64,000 nucleotides of DNA from SpSt-333 sp040751955 (GTDB lineage: Bacteria > Bacteroidota > Ignavibacteria > UBA10030 > UBA8401), in NCBI GenBank assembly GCA_040751955.1, contig JBFMFY010000013.1, positions 1-64,000 on the forward strand. Reading direction: 5' to 3'. Positions 43,320 through 51,878 of this stretch are shown piece after piece; position 1 is the stretch's first letter, and each line of letters starts with the position of its first letter. A program made the position numbers and the translations under genes. Under the pieces are notes generated by a model. The model was not told where the DNA came from. It searched no databases and saw only the letters and a program-made list of their open reading frames with translations.

Positions 43320-45824
43320 TTACACCGTGGTTGTGCGTTTCTTCTGCACAAAAAATCTCACTGCAAAGTATCCTAATCCTCCCAATACAAGAATATTGAG
43401 CCAGAGGCTCAAATTCTTTCCGAGATAAAATCCTGCGGGTTCAAACTCCATCGTTACCACGTGATCGCCTTGAGGCACGACGACGCCGCGGAACATATAG
43501 TTGAGACGATAGATCGGTGTTTCGGTTCCATCGATAAATGCTTTCCACCCTTCGGGATACCACGACTCGCTGAGAAAAACTAAGTTGCTCCCTGTTGCAT
43601 GCACCTTCAATTCAAGATCTTGAATTCCATAATGCGAATATTGAACAGATGCACCTTCCTGCGGAGGATCGATTGCCGCGTGAATATCTTCCATGACATA
43701 TGTGACATCATAAGGATTAAATTTCATTCCTTTGATATTGTTAAGGATATCCAAACCCTTTGCAACTTCATATCGGCTCACAAAAAAAGCCCTGGGCATT
43801 TCAGCGCGATTATAGAGAACATGTTTACCGCTGCCGGCAAAGACAGGAAAAAGTACGCTGTTTGAATCGGCACGATCGGAAAGGATATATTTAACATTCA
43901 TCAACCCCCACAACAGCGGATTACCTAACCCTACCACGTCAAACACATCCTGGATCTGACGCATTTTCGCTCCCTGATATCCGTATGCACTTTGGATCCT
44001 CCAATACGCCAGTGTGTTGTTGTACGGCGGCTGACCGTTTTCAAATTCTATTGTCCTGTACAGCGACGTATCCTGCTGCATGAATGAAACATAGGATGGA
44101 GTTGCAAACATACTTTGTGCATCACGATGCGGCTGGGGATTCATCGGTTTAAAATTAACTCTCCACAAATCGATCAACACAACAGAGACGAGCACGGCAA
44201 CAAGGATCGTCAACGAAATCTTGTTCTTGATGAAGAGGTACAATCCTCCGAGCCCTGCAATAAGAAGTAATATTCCCGCCGTAATTTCGCTGGAGATAAA
44301 TCCGGTGATGATCTTGTGGACGATTGCGGCGTTAGTACCGAATTTTTCCGCCAATACCTGAGATGGAACAAACATTTCATAGAAGGAAAGAAAAAGTTCT
44401 TTGAAAATTACGGAAAGGACGAGTAGTGCAGCCAGAACGATTAACGAGTATTGAAAATACTTCAAGAACGCATTATCCTTATCTGATGCCTGGTTCATCA
44501 TTGCAGCGATCCCATATCCCGCAAGCACAGGAACGAAGATCTGCACAAGGATCAAAATCATAGAAGGAATGCGGAATTTGTTGAACATCGGAAAATAATT
44601 GAACATCAGATCATACACCAGCGGCATCTCTTTACCGAACGAAATCAGAAGCGAGATAAAGACGACAATCGTTGAATATTGTACGAACGGATCTTTTCTG
44701 TTTCTCCAAACACCAATCCCGGCAAGGATCACAATCACAACACCCATATATTGCGGCGCATCGGTAAACGGCATAGGACCAAAATATAGCGGAAGTCTCT
44801 GCTCGGTGTTATTTGTTTCCGGACCTTGATACGGCACAGCCGAACCGAATCCGTACCACGACGGAACAAAGAATGTCATTACTTCACCGGGAGAAAACGA
44901 CCAGTTCGTCGCATATTCGTAATCAAGTCCGCCGTTCGTCGCCCCTTTCGCTTGTGCCTCCGCTGACGGTACGATCGGGTCCGAACCGCGCATCGAGTAT
45001 TTAGAATATTCAAGCGTCGAAAGATATTGATCCCCTGTCATGAGAAATGCAAGCCCGGTCGCCACTGCAAAGATAGAACCGGATCGGATTACTCCCTGCC
45101 AATGTTCCTTTTTGATCAGCGACCAGACAAGGAAAAAGAGATAGTATATGCCGAATGCAAAATAACAGTAAAAAATCATTTGGATGTGCCCCGGCAAGAG
45201 CATAAAATGAACAAGCAGGACAAGGAGAAGTGAGAGCCGAAGATCGAATTTCTCCCTGAGCCTTTCGATGATCATGAAGATCCAGGGAAAGAAAGCAATC
45301 ACAGGTACCTTTGTCATATGTCCCACGATGACCAAAATAATGACATAGGTGGAATGCATAACGGCAAGTCCGGAAATCAGCGCGGCGATTTTATTCTTTA
45401 ATTTGTCATGAACAAAAAAATAGACTCCCGCTCCGAGAATCCAATAATAGAACAATCCCCAGCCGACATCCGGGCTGTTCATAATTGCACCGAACAGTTT
45501 TGATCCCCTGTTGATGATAAATGCGGACACATCAAAATACCGTTCGCCGTGGACGGTCAAACTCGCGTACCCCGGCATGCCGCAAAAGATATACGGGTTC
45601 CACAGCGGAAAAATTCCCTGTTGTTCCGCATCGCTCACCAGCGTTTGAAAACTTTTGGATGCAATGTTGTCAGCCGCAACAAATACCTTACCTTCAAATA
45701 CAACTTCATTGAAGAATACCACCAGCGAAAGCAGTATCGCCAGCACGGCAGCCGGATGTTGGAATTTAGCGGGAATAAGAGGGGTTTCTGTCTGTTGCTT
45801 CTGAGATTTTTTTGCGGTCGCCAT
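43320..45824 (-). CDS. YfhO family large membrane protein
   Basis: This 834-residue protein begins with a short cytoplasmic segment. About 11-13 hydrophobic helices follow, and a large extracytoplasmic domain lies near the C-terminus (YNTLAYWRIQSAYGYQG, FLSESWYPEGWKAFIDG). The last motif, YRLNYMFRGVVVPQGDHVV, and a final helix fit YfhO (PF09586). YfhO proteins resemble GT-C type sugar transferases and are thought to modify lipoteichoic acid or other envelope glycans. It is the first gene of the operon and may be the polymerase or a glycosyltransferase acting outside the membrane. Confidence 0.85.
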   Translation of the reverse strand: MATAKKSQKQQTETPLIPAKFQHPAAVLAILLSLVVFFNEVVFEGKVFVAADNIASKSFQTLVSDAEQQGIFPLWNPYIFCGMPGYASLTVHGERYFDVSAFIINRGSKLFGAIMNSPDVGWGLFYYWILGAGVYFFVHDKLKNKIAALISGLAVMHSTYVIILVIVGHMTKVPVIAFFPWIFMIIERLREKFDLRLSLLLVLLVHFMLLPGHIQMIFYCYFAFGIYYLFFLVWSLIKKEHWQGVIRSGSIFAVATGLAFLMTGDQYLSTLEYSKYSMRGSDPIVPSAEAQAKGATNGGLDYEYATNWSFSPGEVMTFFVPSWYGFGSAVPYQGPETNNTEQRLPLYFGPMPFTDAPQYMGVVIVILAGIGVWRNRKDPFVQYSTIVVFISLLISFGKEMPLVYDLMFNYFPMFNKFRIPSMILILVQIFVPVLAGYGIAAMMNQASDKDNAFLKYFQYSLIVLAALLVLSVIFKELFLSFYEMFVPSQVLAEKFGTNAAIVHKIITGFISSEITAGILLLIAGLGGLYLFIKNKISLTILVAVLVSVVLIDLWRVNFKPMNPQPHRDAQSMFATPSYVSFMQQDTSLYRTIEFENGQPPYNNTLAYWRIQSAYGYQGAKMRQIQDVFDVVGLGNPLLWGLMNVKYILSDRADSNSVLFPVFAGSGKHVLYNRAEMPRAFFVSRYEVAKGLDILNNIKGMKFNPYDVTYVMEDIHAAIDPPQEGASVQYSHYGIQDLELKVHATGSNLVFLSESWYPEGWKAFIDGTETPIYRLNYMFRGVVVPQGDHVVTMEFEPAGFYLGKNLSLWLNILVLGGLGYFAVRFFVQKKRTTTV

Positions 45825-45891
45825 GAAGTATCCAATTCAGATATAATGAATTTTTTTCAAGATAGCAGAAAATGCCCAGAGTTACAAAAAC

Positions 45892-45919
45892 AAAAAACCC
45901 CGCCGAAGCGGGGTTTTTT
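45892..45919 (-). terminator. Rho-independent terminator after the beta-propeller lipoprotein gene
   Basis: The arms AAAAAACCCCGC and GCGGGGTTTTTT form a perfect twelve-base stem with a CGAA loop. It lies between the lipoprotein gene and the YfhO gene, both on the minus strand, so it ends the former's transcript. Being symmetric, it could also stop plus-strand transcription. Confidence 0.88.
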
Positions 45920-45937
45920 GTTTTTATTGGAGCCAAA

Positions 45938-47239
45938 TTATTTGTACGAAGCAAATGCGATTTTCCATTCTCCACCAGGTGTCAATCCGGTATAATAGAT
46001 TCGCAATTCATTATTGATTTTTGTTAGGTAAGGATATACGATACCGCCCGAAGCCCAATGATTGGATGTCTGGCTGTGCTTGAAGATCGGGTTTTTTGAA
46101 TCTTTCACCCAATGGATACCATCCTCTGACGTCGCAAAGCCAAATGCGATATTTGAATAACTAAATGGATCATCGTTGGTATAAATCATCTTATAAATGC
46201 TTCCGTCCTTCACGACTGAAACCCAGGATATGTCTCCATTCTCCCACGATTGTGAGGCTGACAAAATCGGAGAAGTGGAATATCTTTTCCATGTTAGTCC
46301 GTCTATTGAAATAGCCAATCCAATTTTGTCACCACTACAATAATACATGTAGTATTGATTACCAATAATTTCAACCTCAGATGCTACCATAGTGTTTCTT
46401 TCCCAATCCAAGCTGTCAGTAAAAACAGGTTGAGGATACTTTACCCAGTTCTTCCCATCCACCGATGATGCTAATCCAATTTGAAAATGTTTTGATATAG
46501 CATCATATCCTTGGTAGAGCATAAAATATTTAGGCCCCACTTTATAAACAGGACCTGGTCCAGTACCCCCATCATCCCAACTTCCTGAAGGTCCGACAAC
46601 AATGATTGGTGTCGAATCTGGTCGGTTCCAATTCACACCGTCGTATGATTCTGCATAACCCACCGGACTGGGAAAAGAATAATTCAAATAATACATCCGA
46701 TACATTCCATCATCAACGTAAATCTTCGGTTGACCAACCCCGCCCCAATCAATTGGTTTTCCGGTTTTTGTCAATATTGGATTATTTATATGATCTACCC
46801 ACTTCTTCTCAGAAGTACCCCACGTAACATTAATCTGCACACTCCCGACACCTGTCGGCACCGGAGTCAATGTCAGATTCACCTGCGTTACCGCCCCTTC
46901 TAATACGTTCACGTCTGCTTCCCCGGTATATAGTACCTTGGAGCTTTCATCTTTTGCATCCACTTTCACTTTCCAGGTTCCAACAGCCACTTCGCTGAAA
47001 AGCATTGTGGCAGATGTATCGGTAATGATATTGATAGTTTTCGAGAGTGTTGCGTACCCACTGCGCGAGAGTGTTGCAGTCAATGTTTTTACCGATGCAG
47101 GGGCGTTCGCTTTATCGAATGTAAAAGCGATATTGCCTACGTTTGATATCGGCGCGCTCGTTGTTACAGGTGTATTTTTTTGCTCACAACCTCCAAGAGC
47201 GAAAAGAAAACCGAAAACCAGAATTGCCAGATTTTTCAT
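45938..47239 (-). CDS. Lipoprotein with five-bladed beta-propeller (GH43/GH32-like fold)
   Basis: The ATG at 47239 follows GGGAGG and begins a lipoprotein signal (MKNLAILVFGFLFALGGC). The N-terminal domain (about 30-130) resembles carboxypeptidase-regulatory or PEGA-like beta sandwiches. The rest forms a five-bladed beta-propeller with repeated motifs such as YRMYYLNYS, KYFMLYQGYD, YYMYYCSGD and LRIYYTGLTPGG, which look like GH43/GH130-like proteins. It may bind or cleave a glycan on the cell surface. No catalytic residues can be assigned with confidence. It is followed by a strong terminator and is divergent from the BMC genes. Confidence 0.8.
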   Translation of the reverse strand: MKNLAILVFGFLFALGGCEQKNTPVTTSAPISNVGNIAFTFDKANAPASVKTLTATLSRSGYATLSKTINIITDTSATMLFSEVAVGTWKVKVDAKDESSKVLYTGEADVNVLEGAVTQVNLTLTPVPTGVGSVQINVTWGTSEKKWVDHINNPILTKTGKPIDWGGVGQPKIYVDDGMYRMYYLNYSFPSPVGYAESYDGVNWNRPDSTPIIVVGPSGSWDDGGTGPGPVYKVGPKYFMLYQGYDAISKHFQIGLASSVDGKNWVKYPQPVFTDSLDWERNTMVASEVEIIGNQYYMYYCSGDKIGLAISIDGLTWKRYSTSPILSASQSWENGDISWVSVVKDGSIYKMIYTNDDPFSYSNIAFGFATSEDGIHWVKDSKNPIFKHSQTSNHWASGGIVYPYLTKINNELRIYYTGLTPGGEWKIAFASYK

Positions 47240-47332
47240 TGTGCCTCCCATAGTTCTCCTTGTGTGAAGATTATGCTGAATTTTCTTCTTTAGCAAGCTG
47301 AATTTTACGGTAAAAAAATGCTCCCGAGACAA

Positions 47333-47361
47333 TTGACTCTCGATTACTCTTTGTCTATATT
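47333..47361 (+). promoter_or_regulatory. Sigma70-like promoter for the BMC pair
   Basis: TTGACT at 47333-47338 and TATATT at 47356-47361 are separated by 17 bases, a textbook spacing. The first BMC gene begins 44 bases downstream after a CAGGAG ribosome binding site. The sequence also partly fits the Bacteroidota-type -7 box (TAnnTTTG), so which sigma factor uses it is open. Confidence 0.5.
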
Positions 47362-47405
47362 TTCGGCAGTTCTATCAGCATACTTTCACTTATCAGGAGC
47401 ACACA

Positions 47406-47702
47406 ATGTCAGATTACTCACTGGATGCACTCGGAATGGTTGAAACCAAAGGTCTTGTCGGAGCGATTGAAGCTGCCGACGCAATGGTAAAAGCCGCAAA
47501 GGTTACATTGATAGGCAAGGAGCAGATTGGCGGCGGCTACGTGACCGTGATGGTGCGTGGCGATGTGGGAGCAGTCAAAGCAGCCACGGATGCCGGTGCA
47601 GCAGCGGCACAGCGTGTCGGTGAACTCGTATCGGTGCATGTCATTCCGCGTCCGCACAGCGATGTGGAAATGATTCTTCCGAAACGTCCGGCATCAAAAT
47701 AA
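47406..47702 (+). CDS. Bacterial microcompartment hexamer shell protein (BMC-H)
   Basis: This 98-residue protein is a single BMC domain of the PduA/EutM/CcmK type. Motifs: LGMVETKGLVGAIEAADAMV, the pore loop EQIGGGY, and AAAAAQRVGELVSVHVIPRPH. Six copies form a flat hexagon with a central pore, and many hexagons tile the shell of a microcompartment. The glycine-rich pore loop matches shells that pass small polar molecules. It is followed after 49 bases by a second shell gene with very similar DNA and protein sequence, indicating a tandem duplication. No cargo enzyme gene lies close by. Confidence 0.95.
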   Translation: MSDYSLDALGMVETKGLVGAIEAADAMVKAAKVTLIGKEQIGGGYVTVMVRGDVGAVKAATDAGAAAAQRVGELVSVHVIPRPHSDVEMILPKRPASK

Positions 47703-47751
47703 TTATCTTTGATTTTCCTACCTGCAAATTTGGAAGATCATAAAGACAGTT

Positions 47752-48288
47752 ATGTTAGAACTTGCATTCGGACTTGTGGAAACGAAAGGTCTTGTGGGTG
47801 CTGTTGAGGCAGCCGACGCAATGGTCAAAACCGCCAATGTAAAGTTGATCGGCAGAGAGCGTACAGACCCGGCAATGATCACCATAAAAATTTTAGGTGA
47901 TACGGCAGCTGTACGTTCTGCAGTTGAAGCGGGTGCTGCAGCGGCACAGCGTGTAGGGCAATTGGTTTCCAAGCATGTCATCCCCCGCCCGGCAGAAAAC
48001 CTTGAAGAACTCGTATTTGCAAAATCTTTTTTAAGCGATGAAGAAATTGCGCTTTTGATCGGCACCAGTCAGACACCCGGCATTGAGGATGAGAAAGAGC
48101 AATTTACACCTCCAACTGCATCTTCCGATAAAGAAAAATATACGGCAGAGTTGCAGGCAATGACCGTGCATCAGTTACGTAACTACGCGCGCAGCGTTGA
48201 AGGACTTTCCATCTACGGCAGACAAATCTCGATGGCGAACAAAGAGGAACTGATTGCGGAATTGCTGAAGACAAAGTACGGAATATAA
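47752..48288 (+). CDS. BMC-H shell protein with SAP/Rho-N-like C-terminal extension
   Basis: This 178-residue protein begins with a BMC domain (1-85, FGLVETKGLVGAVEAADAMV, AAAAAQRVGQLVSKHVIPRP). The pore region is RTDPAMI, without the usual glycine-rich loop, so its pore is probably altered. A variable linker (95-130) leads to a C-terminal helical module (about 130-178, MTVHQLRNYARSVEGLSI, SMANKEELIAELL). This resembles SAP/Rho-N/HeH-type nucleic-acid-binding helices. Only EutK is widely known to join a BMC domain to a nucleic-acid-binding-like tail. The tail could instead bind cargo. It is co-transcribed with the preceding BMC gene. Confidence 0.88.
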   Translation: MLELAFGLVETKGLVGAVEAADAMVKTANVKLIGRERTDPAMITIKILGDTAAVRSAVEAGAAAAQRVGQLVSKHVIPRPAENLEELVFAKSFLSDEEIALLIGTSQTPGIEDEKEQFTPPTASSDKEKYTAELQAMTVHQLRNYARSVEGLSIYGRQISMANKEELIAELLKTKYGI

Positions 48289-48313
48289 TGTCGAGACAAC
48301 GATAATTTTTACC

Positions 48314-48335
48314 AACGCCCGCTTTTGCGGGCGTT
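48314..48335 (+). terminator. Hairpin after the BMC pair
   Basis: The perfect nine-base arms AACGCCCGC and GCGGGCGTT flank a TTTT loop just after the stop of the second BMC gene. It lacks a good U-tract (CCCATTT follows), so it may be an attenuator or partial terminator before the YbbR-like gene. Confidence 0.5.
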
Positions 48336-48357
48336 CCCATTTGACAGCGCTAGAATC

Positions 48358-49275
48358 ATGAAAGAAAATAAATTCACGATCATATTTTTCTCTCTCTTAT
48401 TTGCTGCAATTGTCTGGCTCTCCGTGGATATGGGAAATACGTTTCAAACATCAATCGAACTCCCTATCCGTGTCGAACATCTCCAGCAGAACAAAGCAAT
48501 CGCTTCGCCGCTTCCTACAACAATTCGATTAAAGATCCAGGGGAATGGTTGGCAGCTGTTAAATATTGTATTGTCGCCAAATTTACGGTACACAATCGAT
48601 TTCAGTACGCTGTCCAAACGAGACACCGTATTTACGTACAATGACCTTACCGAACATATAAACCTGCCAAAAGAGATCCATATTTTCGAGACTACGCCGG
48701 AAACAGTCTTTGTCCAAATAGATGACAAAATAACGAAGAAGGTCCCGGTGGAACCGGTCGTATCGACTCTCTACCGCGATGGATTCGGGATTGTCGGAAC
48801 AATGAAACCTGAACCCGATAGCATTGTTCTTACCGGAGCTCGTTCATTGCTCAACCGTATCACAACGTGGAAAACCGATGCCGTTTTGCTGAAAGATATC
48901 AATGCTCCCGTTGCAGCTATTATTCCGTTGCAAGATTCTCTTCGATTGGAAGTAGAACGGTCGCATTCTACCGTGCGCTTGACCTTTGACGTCCAGCCGG
49001 TAGCAGAAAAAACAATCGAGAATATTCCTATCGAAGTGAATCAGCTACCCGAAAACCGCAGCGTAGTATTGATCCCGCCAACACTCTCGGTTATTATTCG
49101 GTCCGGTGTGAATGCGGTCGCGCCGTTAAACGAGAAAGATTTTAATGCGTTTGTCGATTACAAATCGATCTTGCTGGATACAAGCGGCTATGTTCACCCT
49201 ATTATCCTCGGACCTGAAAACATTAAGATCGTACAACAGAATCCGGAAAAAATTCAGTATGTCGTCCGAAAATAA
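48358..49275 (+). CDS. YbbR-like domain protein
   Basis: The ATG at 48358 gives 305 residues; the TTG start upstream is within the hairpin. One N-terminal membrane helix (FTIIFFSLLFAAIVWLSVDM) is followed by periplasmic YbbR-like repeats (IELPIRVEHLQQ; KKVPVEPVVSTLYRDGFGIVG; DSIVLTGARSLLNRI; IENIPIEVNQLPEN). In Bacillus the YbbR protein CdaR controls the diadenylate cyclase CdaA. Here no cyclase gene is adjacent, so the role is not certain. A bidirectional terminator follows. Confidence 0.85.
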   Translation: MKENKFTIIFFSLLFAAIVWLSVDMGNTFQTSIELPIRVEHLQQNKAIASPLPTTIRLKIQGNGWQLLNIVLSPNLRYTIDFSTLSKRDTVFTYNDLTEHINLPKEIHIFETTPETVFVQIDDKITKKVPVEPVVSTLYRDGFGIVGTMKPEPDSIVLTGARSLLNRITTWKTDAVLLKDINAPVAAIIPLQDSLRLEVERSHSTVRLTFDVQPVAEKTIENIPIEVNQLPENRSVVLIPPTLSVIIRSGVNAVAPLNEKDFNAFVDYKSILLDTSGYVHPIILGPENIKIVQQNPEKIQYVVRK

Positions 49276-49304
49276 AAAAGCCGAACATATTGTTCGGCTT
49301 TTTT
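49274..49304. terminator. Bidirectional terminator between the YbbR-like and Omp85-like genes
   Basis: The arms AAAAAAGCCGAACA and TGTTCGGCTTTTTT form a fourteen-base stem with a short loop. It overlaps the stop of the YbbR-like gene and lies before the convergent outer-membrane protein gene. Both strands have U-tracts. Confidence 0.9.
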
Positions 49305-49326
49305 ATAGTGCACTTCGCTTGCAGGA

Positions 49327-50991
49327 TCAGAAGGCTCGGTTCAGTCTAAAGAAGACCGCAACAGGCGCACTCTTATCGGTTCTCCACGCAAACCCTAACC
49401 TCGCGTTTCCGTCATGCCAGCTCAGGGCAAATCCGAGATCCGATTTGACTGTTGGTGTTGAGATCGCATCGAACCCCTCATAGATTGCCTTCTTCGCAGG
49501 TACGTTGGCTACAGCACCTGCGTCAGCAAAAAGAATAAGGTTAAAGAAATCGGGCCAGAAGAAAATCTCATCTATCAATTCGCCAGTCATCTGGTATTCA
49601 AGATTACCAAGAATCATCCTGTTCCCCACAAATTCTTTGAATCCGTACGCCGGCATTGTATTGGCACCGCCAAGTTCAAACATCCGCTGTACAACCGTAT
49701 TTCCCTCTAATGCCCCGGCACGAATGCGCGCGCTGATCTGATCATCGTCAGAAAGTGATTGATACCGGCGAATATCAACAAGTCCGTGTGTGAAACTATA
49801 ATCACCACCGAATTGATTTCCTGCTACCTCAATCTTAGTCAATGCATCCCACCCCTCTGAGCGCCTACGGTATCTCTCTACGGTATTAAATCCGGCAGCA
49901 ACGCTTACACTTCGCAGCATTCCCTCGTTAACCAACGGATTTGAGCGGAACCGATGCCCGCCAAAGACAGCCCAACTTGCCCGTTGGTCCATTGATGTAT
50001 AACGATCAACATTGTATCGGACATCGATCATCGTCGTCACATCACCATCTTTTGTGTACCGTGCGGTGTGGACGGAATATCCCTCACGCTGGAAATAATC
50101 CCGGAAATCCTGATGGAAGAAGAGTGCGGCAAGATTGTTCTCACCCAGTTTCATGATCCATTCATCTTTTGTGTCGGTCAGGCTGTGAACCTCCGCGCCG
50201 ATTTCGTACAGCCCGGAAGAAGTCGCGAATTGACGATCAAGTCCTAGCTGCATGCGCCATTTGTGCGAAGCGAAACCGTAACCAAATGAGCCGTAACCGG
50301 ACAAGGTACGGCTGCCATCCCAGTAATATTCTTTGTTTTTTCCGAAACCAAAGAAAAATCCTTCCACCCGATTATAGCGGAAAAGAAAATTATCGTCGTA
50401 TTCTCTGTCATACCACATAAACGGTTTGAACGAGTACGAATATTTTGCTCTCGATGTTCGTTTGCTGCGGGAGCTGCGCGATTCATAACTCTTATTCGAT
50501 TCTTCAGTATAACCTTCAACGATTGCCCCTTCCTCCTTTGTGATCGAACCGTTCATCGCACGGGCATTTCCTTTCACAAGTGCAGTTCTTTTCACAATAA
50601 TATCACCGTTCACAACGAGCACATCACCAACTACAGTCCCGCGAATCGTCAATGTCCCGTTTTTAACGACAAGATCTCCTTGGATAGTATCGACTTCTGC
50701 AATTTCGGTATCTCCGTTAAATGTGATCGCGTCGGGCGTCTCTTTATTCTGATCCTGTTCTCCCACCTCAACGATGGTAGATTGGTGTAAATACGAATTT
50801 CTTCCTTCGACAAAATCATCAATACGATGTTCAACACCTTCTACGATCTCATCGATGAACAGTTCAATATTATCAGTTGTGTAATCGATTTCCTCTTCCG
50901 TGTGATCGAAACTTGGCTGGGCTTCCTGTGCTTGAACTGAAAGGAATATAAAAAATGCGGCAGTGACAGTGGTAGTACAAAATGATTTCAT
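49327..50991 (-). CDS. Outer-membrane protein: bactofilin-like beta-helix plus Omp85-like barrel
   Basis: The signal peptide (MKSFCTTTVTAAFFIFLSVQA) is followed by an acidic stretch. At about 90-160 a short beta-helical region of repeated turns (IQGDLVVKNGTLTIRGTVVGDVLVVNGDIIV) resembles bactofilin-like or polymer-forming domains. The remaining part (about 190-554) is a beta-barrel with the Omp85 surface antigen motif ELGGANTMPAYGFKEFVGNR, and it ends in the terminal Phe of outer-membrane barrels (RLNRAF). It could insert in the outer membrane and interact with secreted or periplasmic polymers. There are no POTRA domains, so it is not a BamA. The fusion is unusual. Confidence 0.8.
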   Translation of the reverse strand: MKSFCTTTVTAAFFIFLSVQAQEAQPSFDHTEEEIDYTTDNIELFIDEIVEGVEHRIDDFVEGRNSYLHQSTIVEVGEQDQNKETPDAITFNGDTEIAEVDTIQGDLVVKNGTLTIRGTVVGDVLVVNGDIIVKRTALVKGNARAMNGSITKEEGAIVEGYTEESNKSYESRSSRSKRTSRAKYSYSFKPFMWYDREYDDNFLFRYNRVEGFFFGFGKNKEYYWDGSRTLSGYGSFGYGFASHKWRMQLGLDRQFATSSGLYEIGAEVHSLTDTKDEWIMKLGENNLAALFFHQDFRDYFQREGYSVHTARYTKDGDVTTMIDVRYNVDRYTSMDQRASWAVFGGHRFRSNPLVNEGMLRSVSVAAGFNTVERYRRRSEGWDALTKIEVAGNQFGGDYSFTHGLVDIRRYQSLSDDDQISARIRAGALEGNTVVQRMFELGGANTMPAYGFKEFVGNRMILGNLEYQMTGELIDEIFFWPDFFNLILFADAGAVANVPAKKAIYEGFDAISTPTVKSDLGFALSWHDGNARLGFAWRTDKSAPVAVFFRLNRAF

Positions 50992-51059
50992 GATTCCTCC
51001 GTTAGGAAAATGACCCTTTTCTGTTACGACACGCTCTACGAAAAGTTACAACCATAGTT

Positions 51060-51087
51060 TTGAATAAAGCTCCGAATTTAGTATAAT
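51060..51087 (+). promoter_or_regulatory. Sigma70-like promoter for pdxJ
   Basis: TTGAAT at 51060-51065 and the perfect TATAAT at 51082-51087 are separated by 16 bases. The pdxJ start codon follows 25 bases after the -10 box, so the leader is short. Confidence 0.6.
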
Positions 51088-51112
51088 TTGTTTGGTTTTA
51101 GAGAATGATCGA

Positions 51113-51826
51113 ATGTATCTATCCATCAATATAGACCACATAGCAACAATCCGGAATGCACGGGGCGGGACTGAACCTGATCCTGTTGCAGCCGCAGAAA
51201 TCTGCGAGCGCGCCGGCGCGGACGGCATTGTCGTACACCTGCGTGAAGATCGGCGTCATATTAAAGACCACGATGTACGAAAATTGCGTGAAACCATCAG
51301 GACAAAATTGGATCTTGAGATGGGGGCAAATGAAGATATTATTCTCATCGCTCTGGAGGTTGTTCCCGATCTGATCACTCTCGTTCCTGAAAAAAGACAA
51401 GAGTTAACAACTGAAGGGGGGCTCGACGTAGTAGCGCAAAAAGAAAAACTACGGCGTGTCATCGAGCGATTCCATGAAAAGAAGATTCCGGTAAGTCTCT
51501 TTATCCATCCGGAAAAAAACCAGATCGATGCGTCGAAAGAAATCGGTGCCGATATGATCGAACTACACACAGGCGAATATGCTGATGCTGCCGATGCTGC
51601 GAACCAAGATCGATGTTTCAAAAAGATTCAAGAGTCAGCAATTTATGGAAAGCAGATCGGTTTAGGGGTGAACGCAGGGCACGGATTAAACTACATCAAT
51701 GTCGTGCGTGTTGCCGCACTCGAGACGATTGACGAAATGAGCATCGGACATTCGATTATCTCACGCGCAGCGTTTGTTGGATTGGATCGCGCTGTGAAAG
51801 AAATGATATCGCTGGTTAAGAAATAA
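51113..51826 (+). CDS. pdxJ: Pyridoxine 5'-phosphate synthase
   Basis: The ATG at 51113 gives 237 residues, the usual length for PdxJ, and the TTG upstream is not needed. The sequence starts MYLSINIDHIATIRNARGG with the conserved NIDH, and has GADGIVVHLREDRRHI, EMGANEDIILIALEV, GADMIELHTGEYA and GVNAGHGLNYIN. It joins 3-amino-2-oxopropyl phosphate with deoxyxylulose 5-phosphate to give pyridoxine phosphate. It is a single-gene unit with its own promoter and a following terminator. Confidence 0.97.
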   Translation: MYLSINIDHIATIRNARGGTEPDPVAAAEICERAGADGIVVHLREDRRHIKDHDVRKLRETIRTKLDLEMGANEDIILIALEVVPDLITLVPEKRQELTTEGGLDVVAQKEKLRRVIERFHEKKIPVSLFIHPEKNQIDASKEIGADMIELHTGEYADAADAANQDRCFKKIQESAIYGKQIGLGVNAGHGLNYINVVRVAALETIDEMSIGHSIISRAAFVGLDRAVKEMISLVKK

Positions 51827-51847
51827 TTTGATTTGTGCGTGAGAAAC

Positions 51848-51877
51848 AAAAAACCCCTTTTGATGAGGGGCTTTTTA
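51848..51877. terminator. Terminator between pdxJ and the DUF151 gene
   Basis: The arms AAAACCCCT and AGGGGCTTTT flank a short loop and are followed by TTTTTATTT on the plus strand, with an A-run on the other side. It serves the two convergent genes. The stem is short. Confidence 0.75.
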
Positions 51878-51878
51878 T

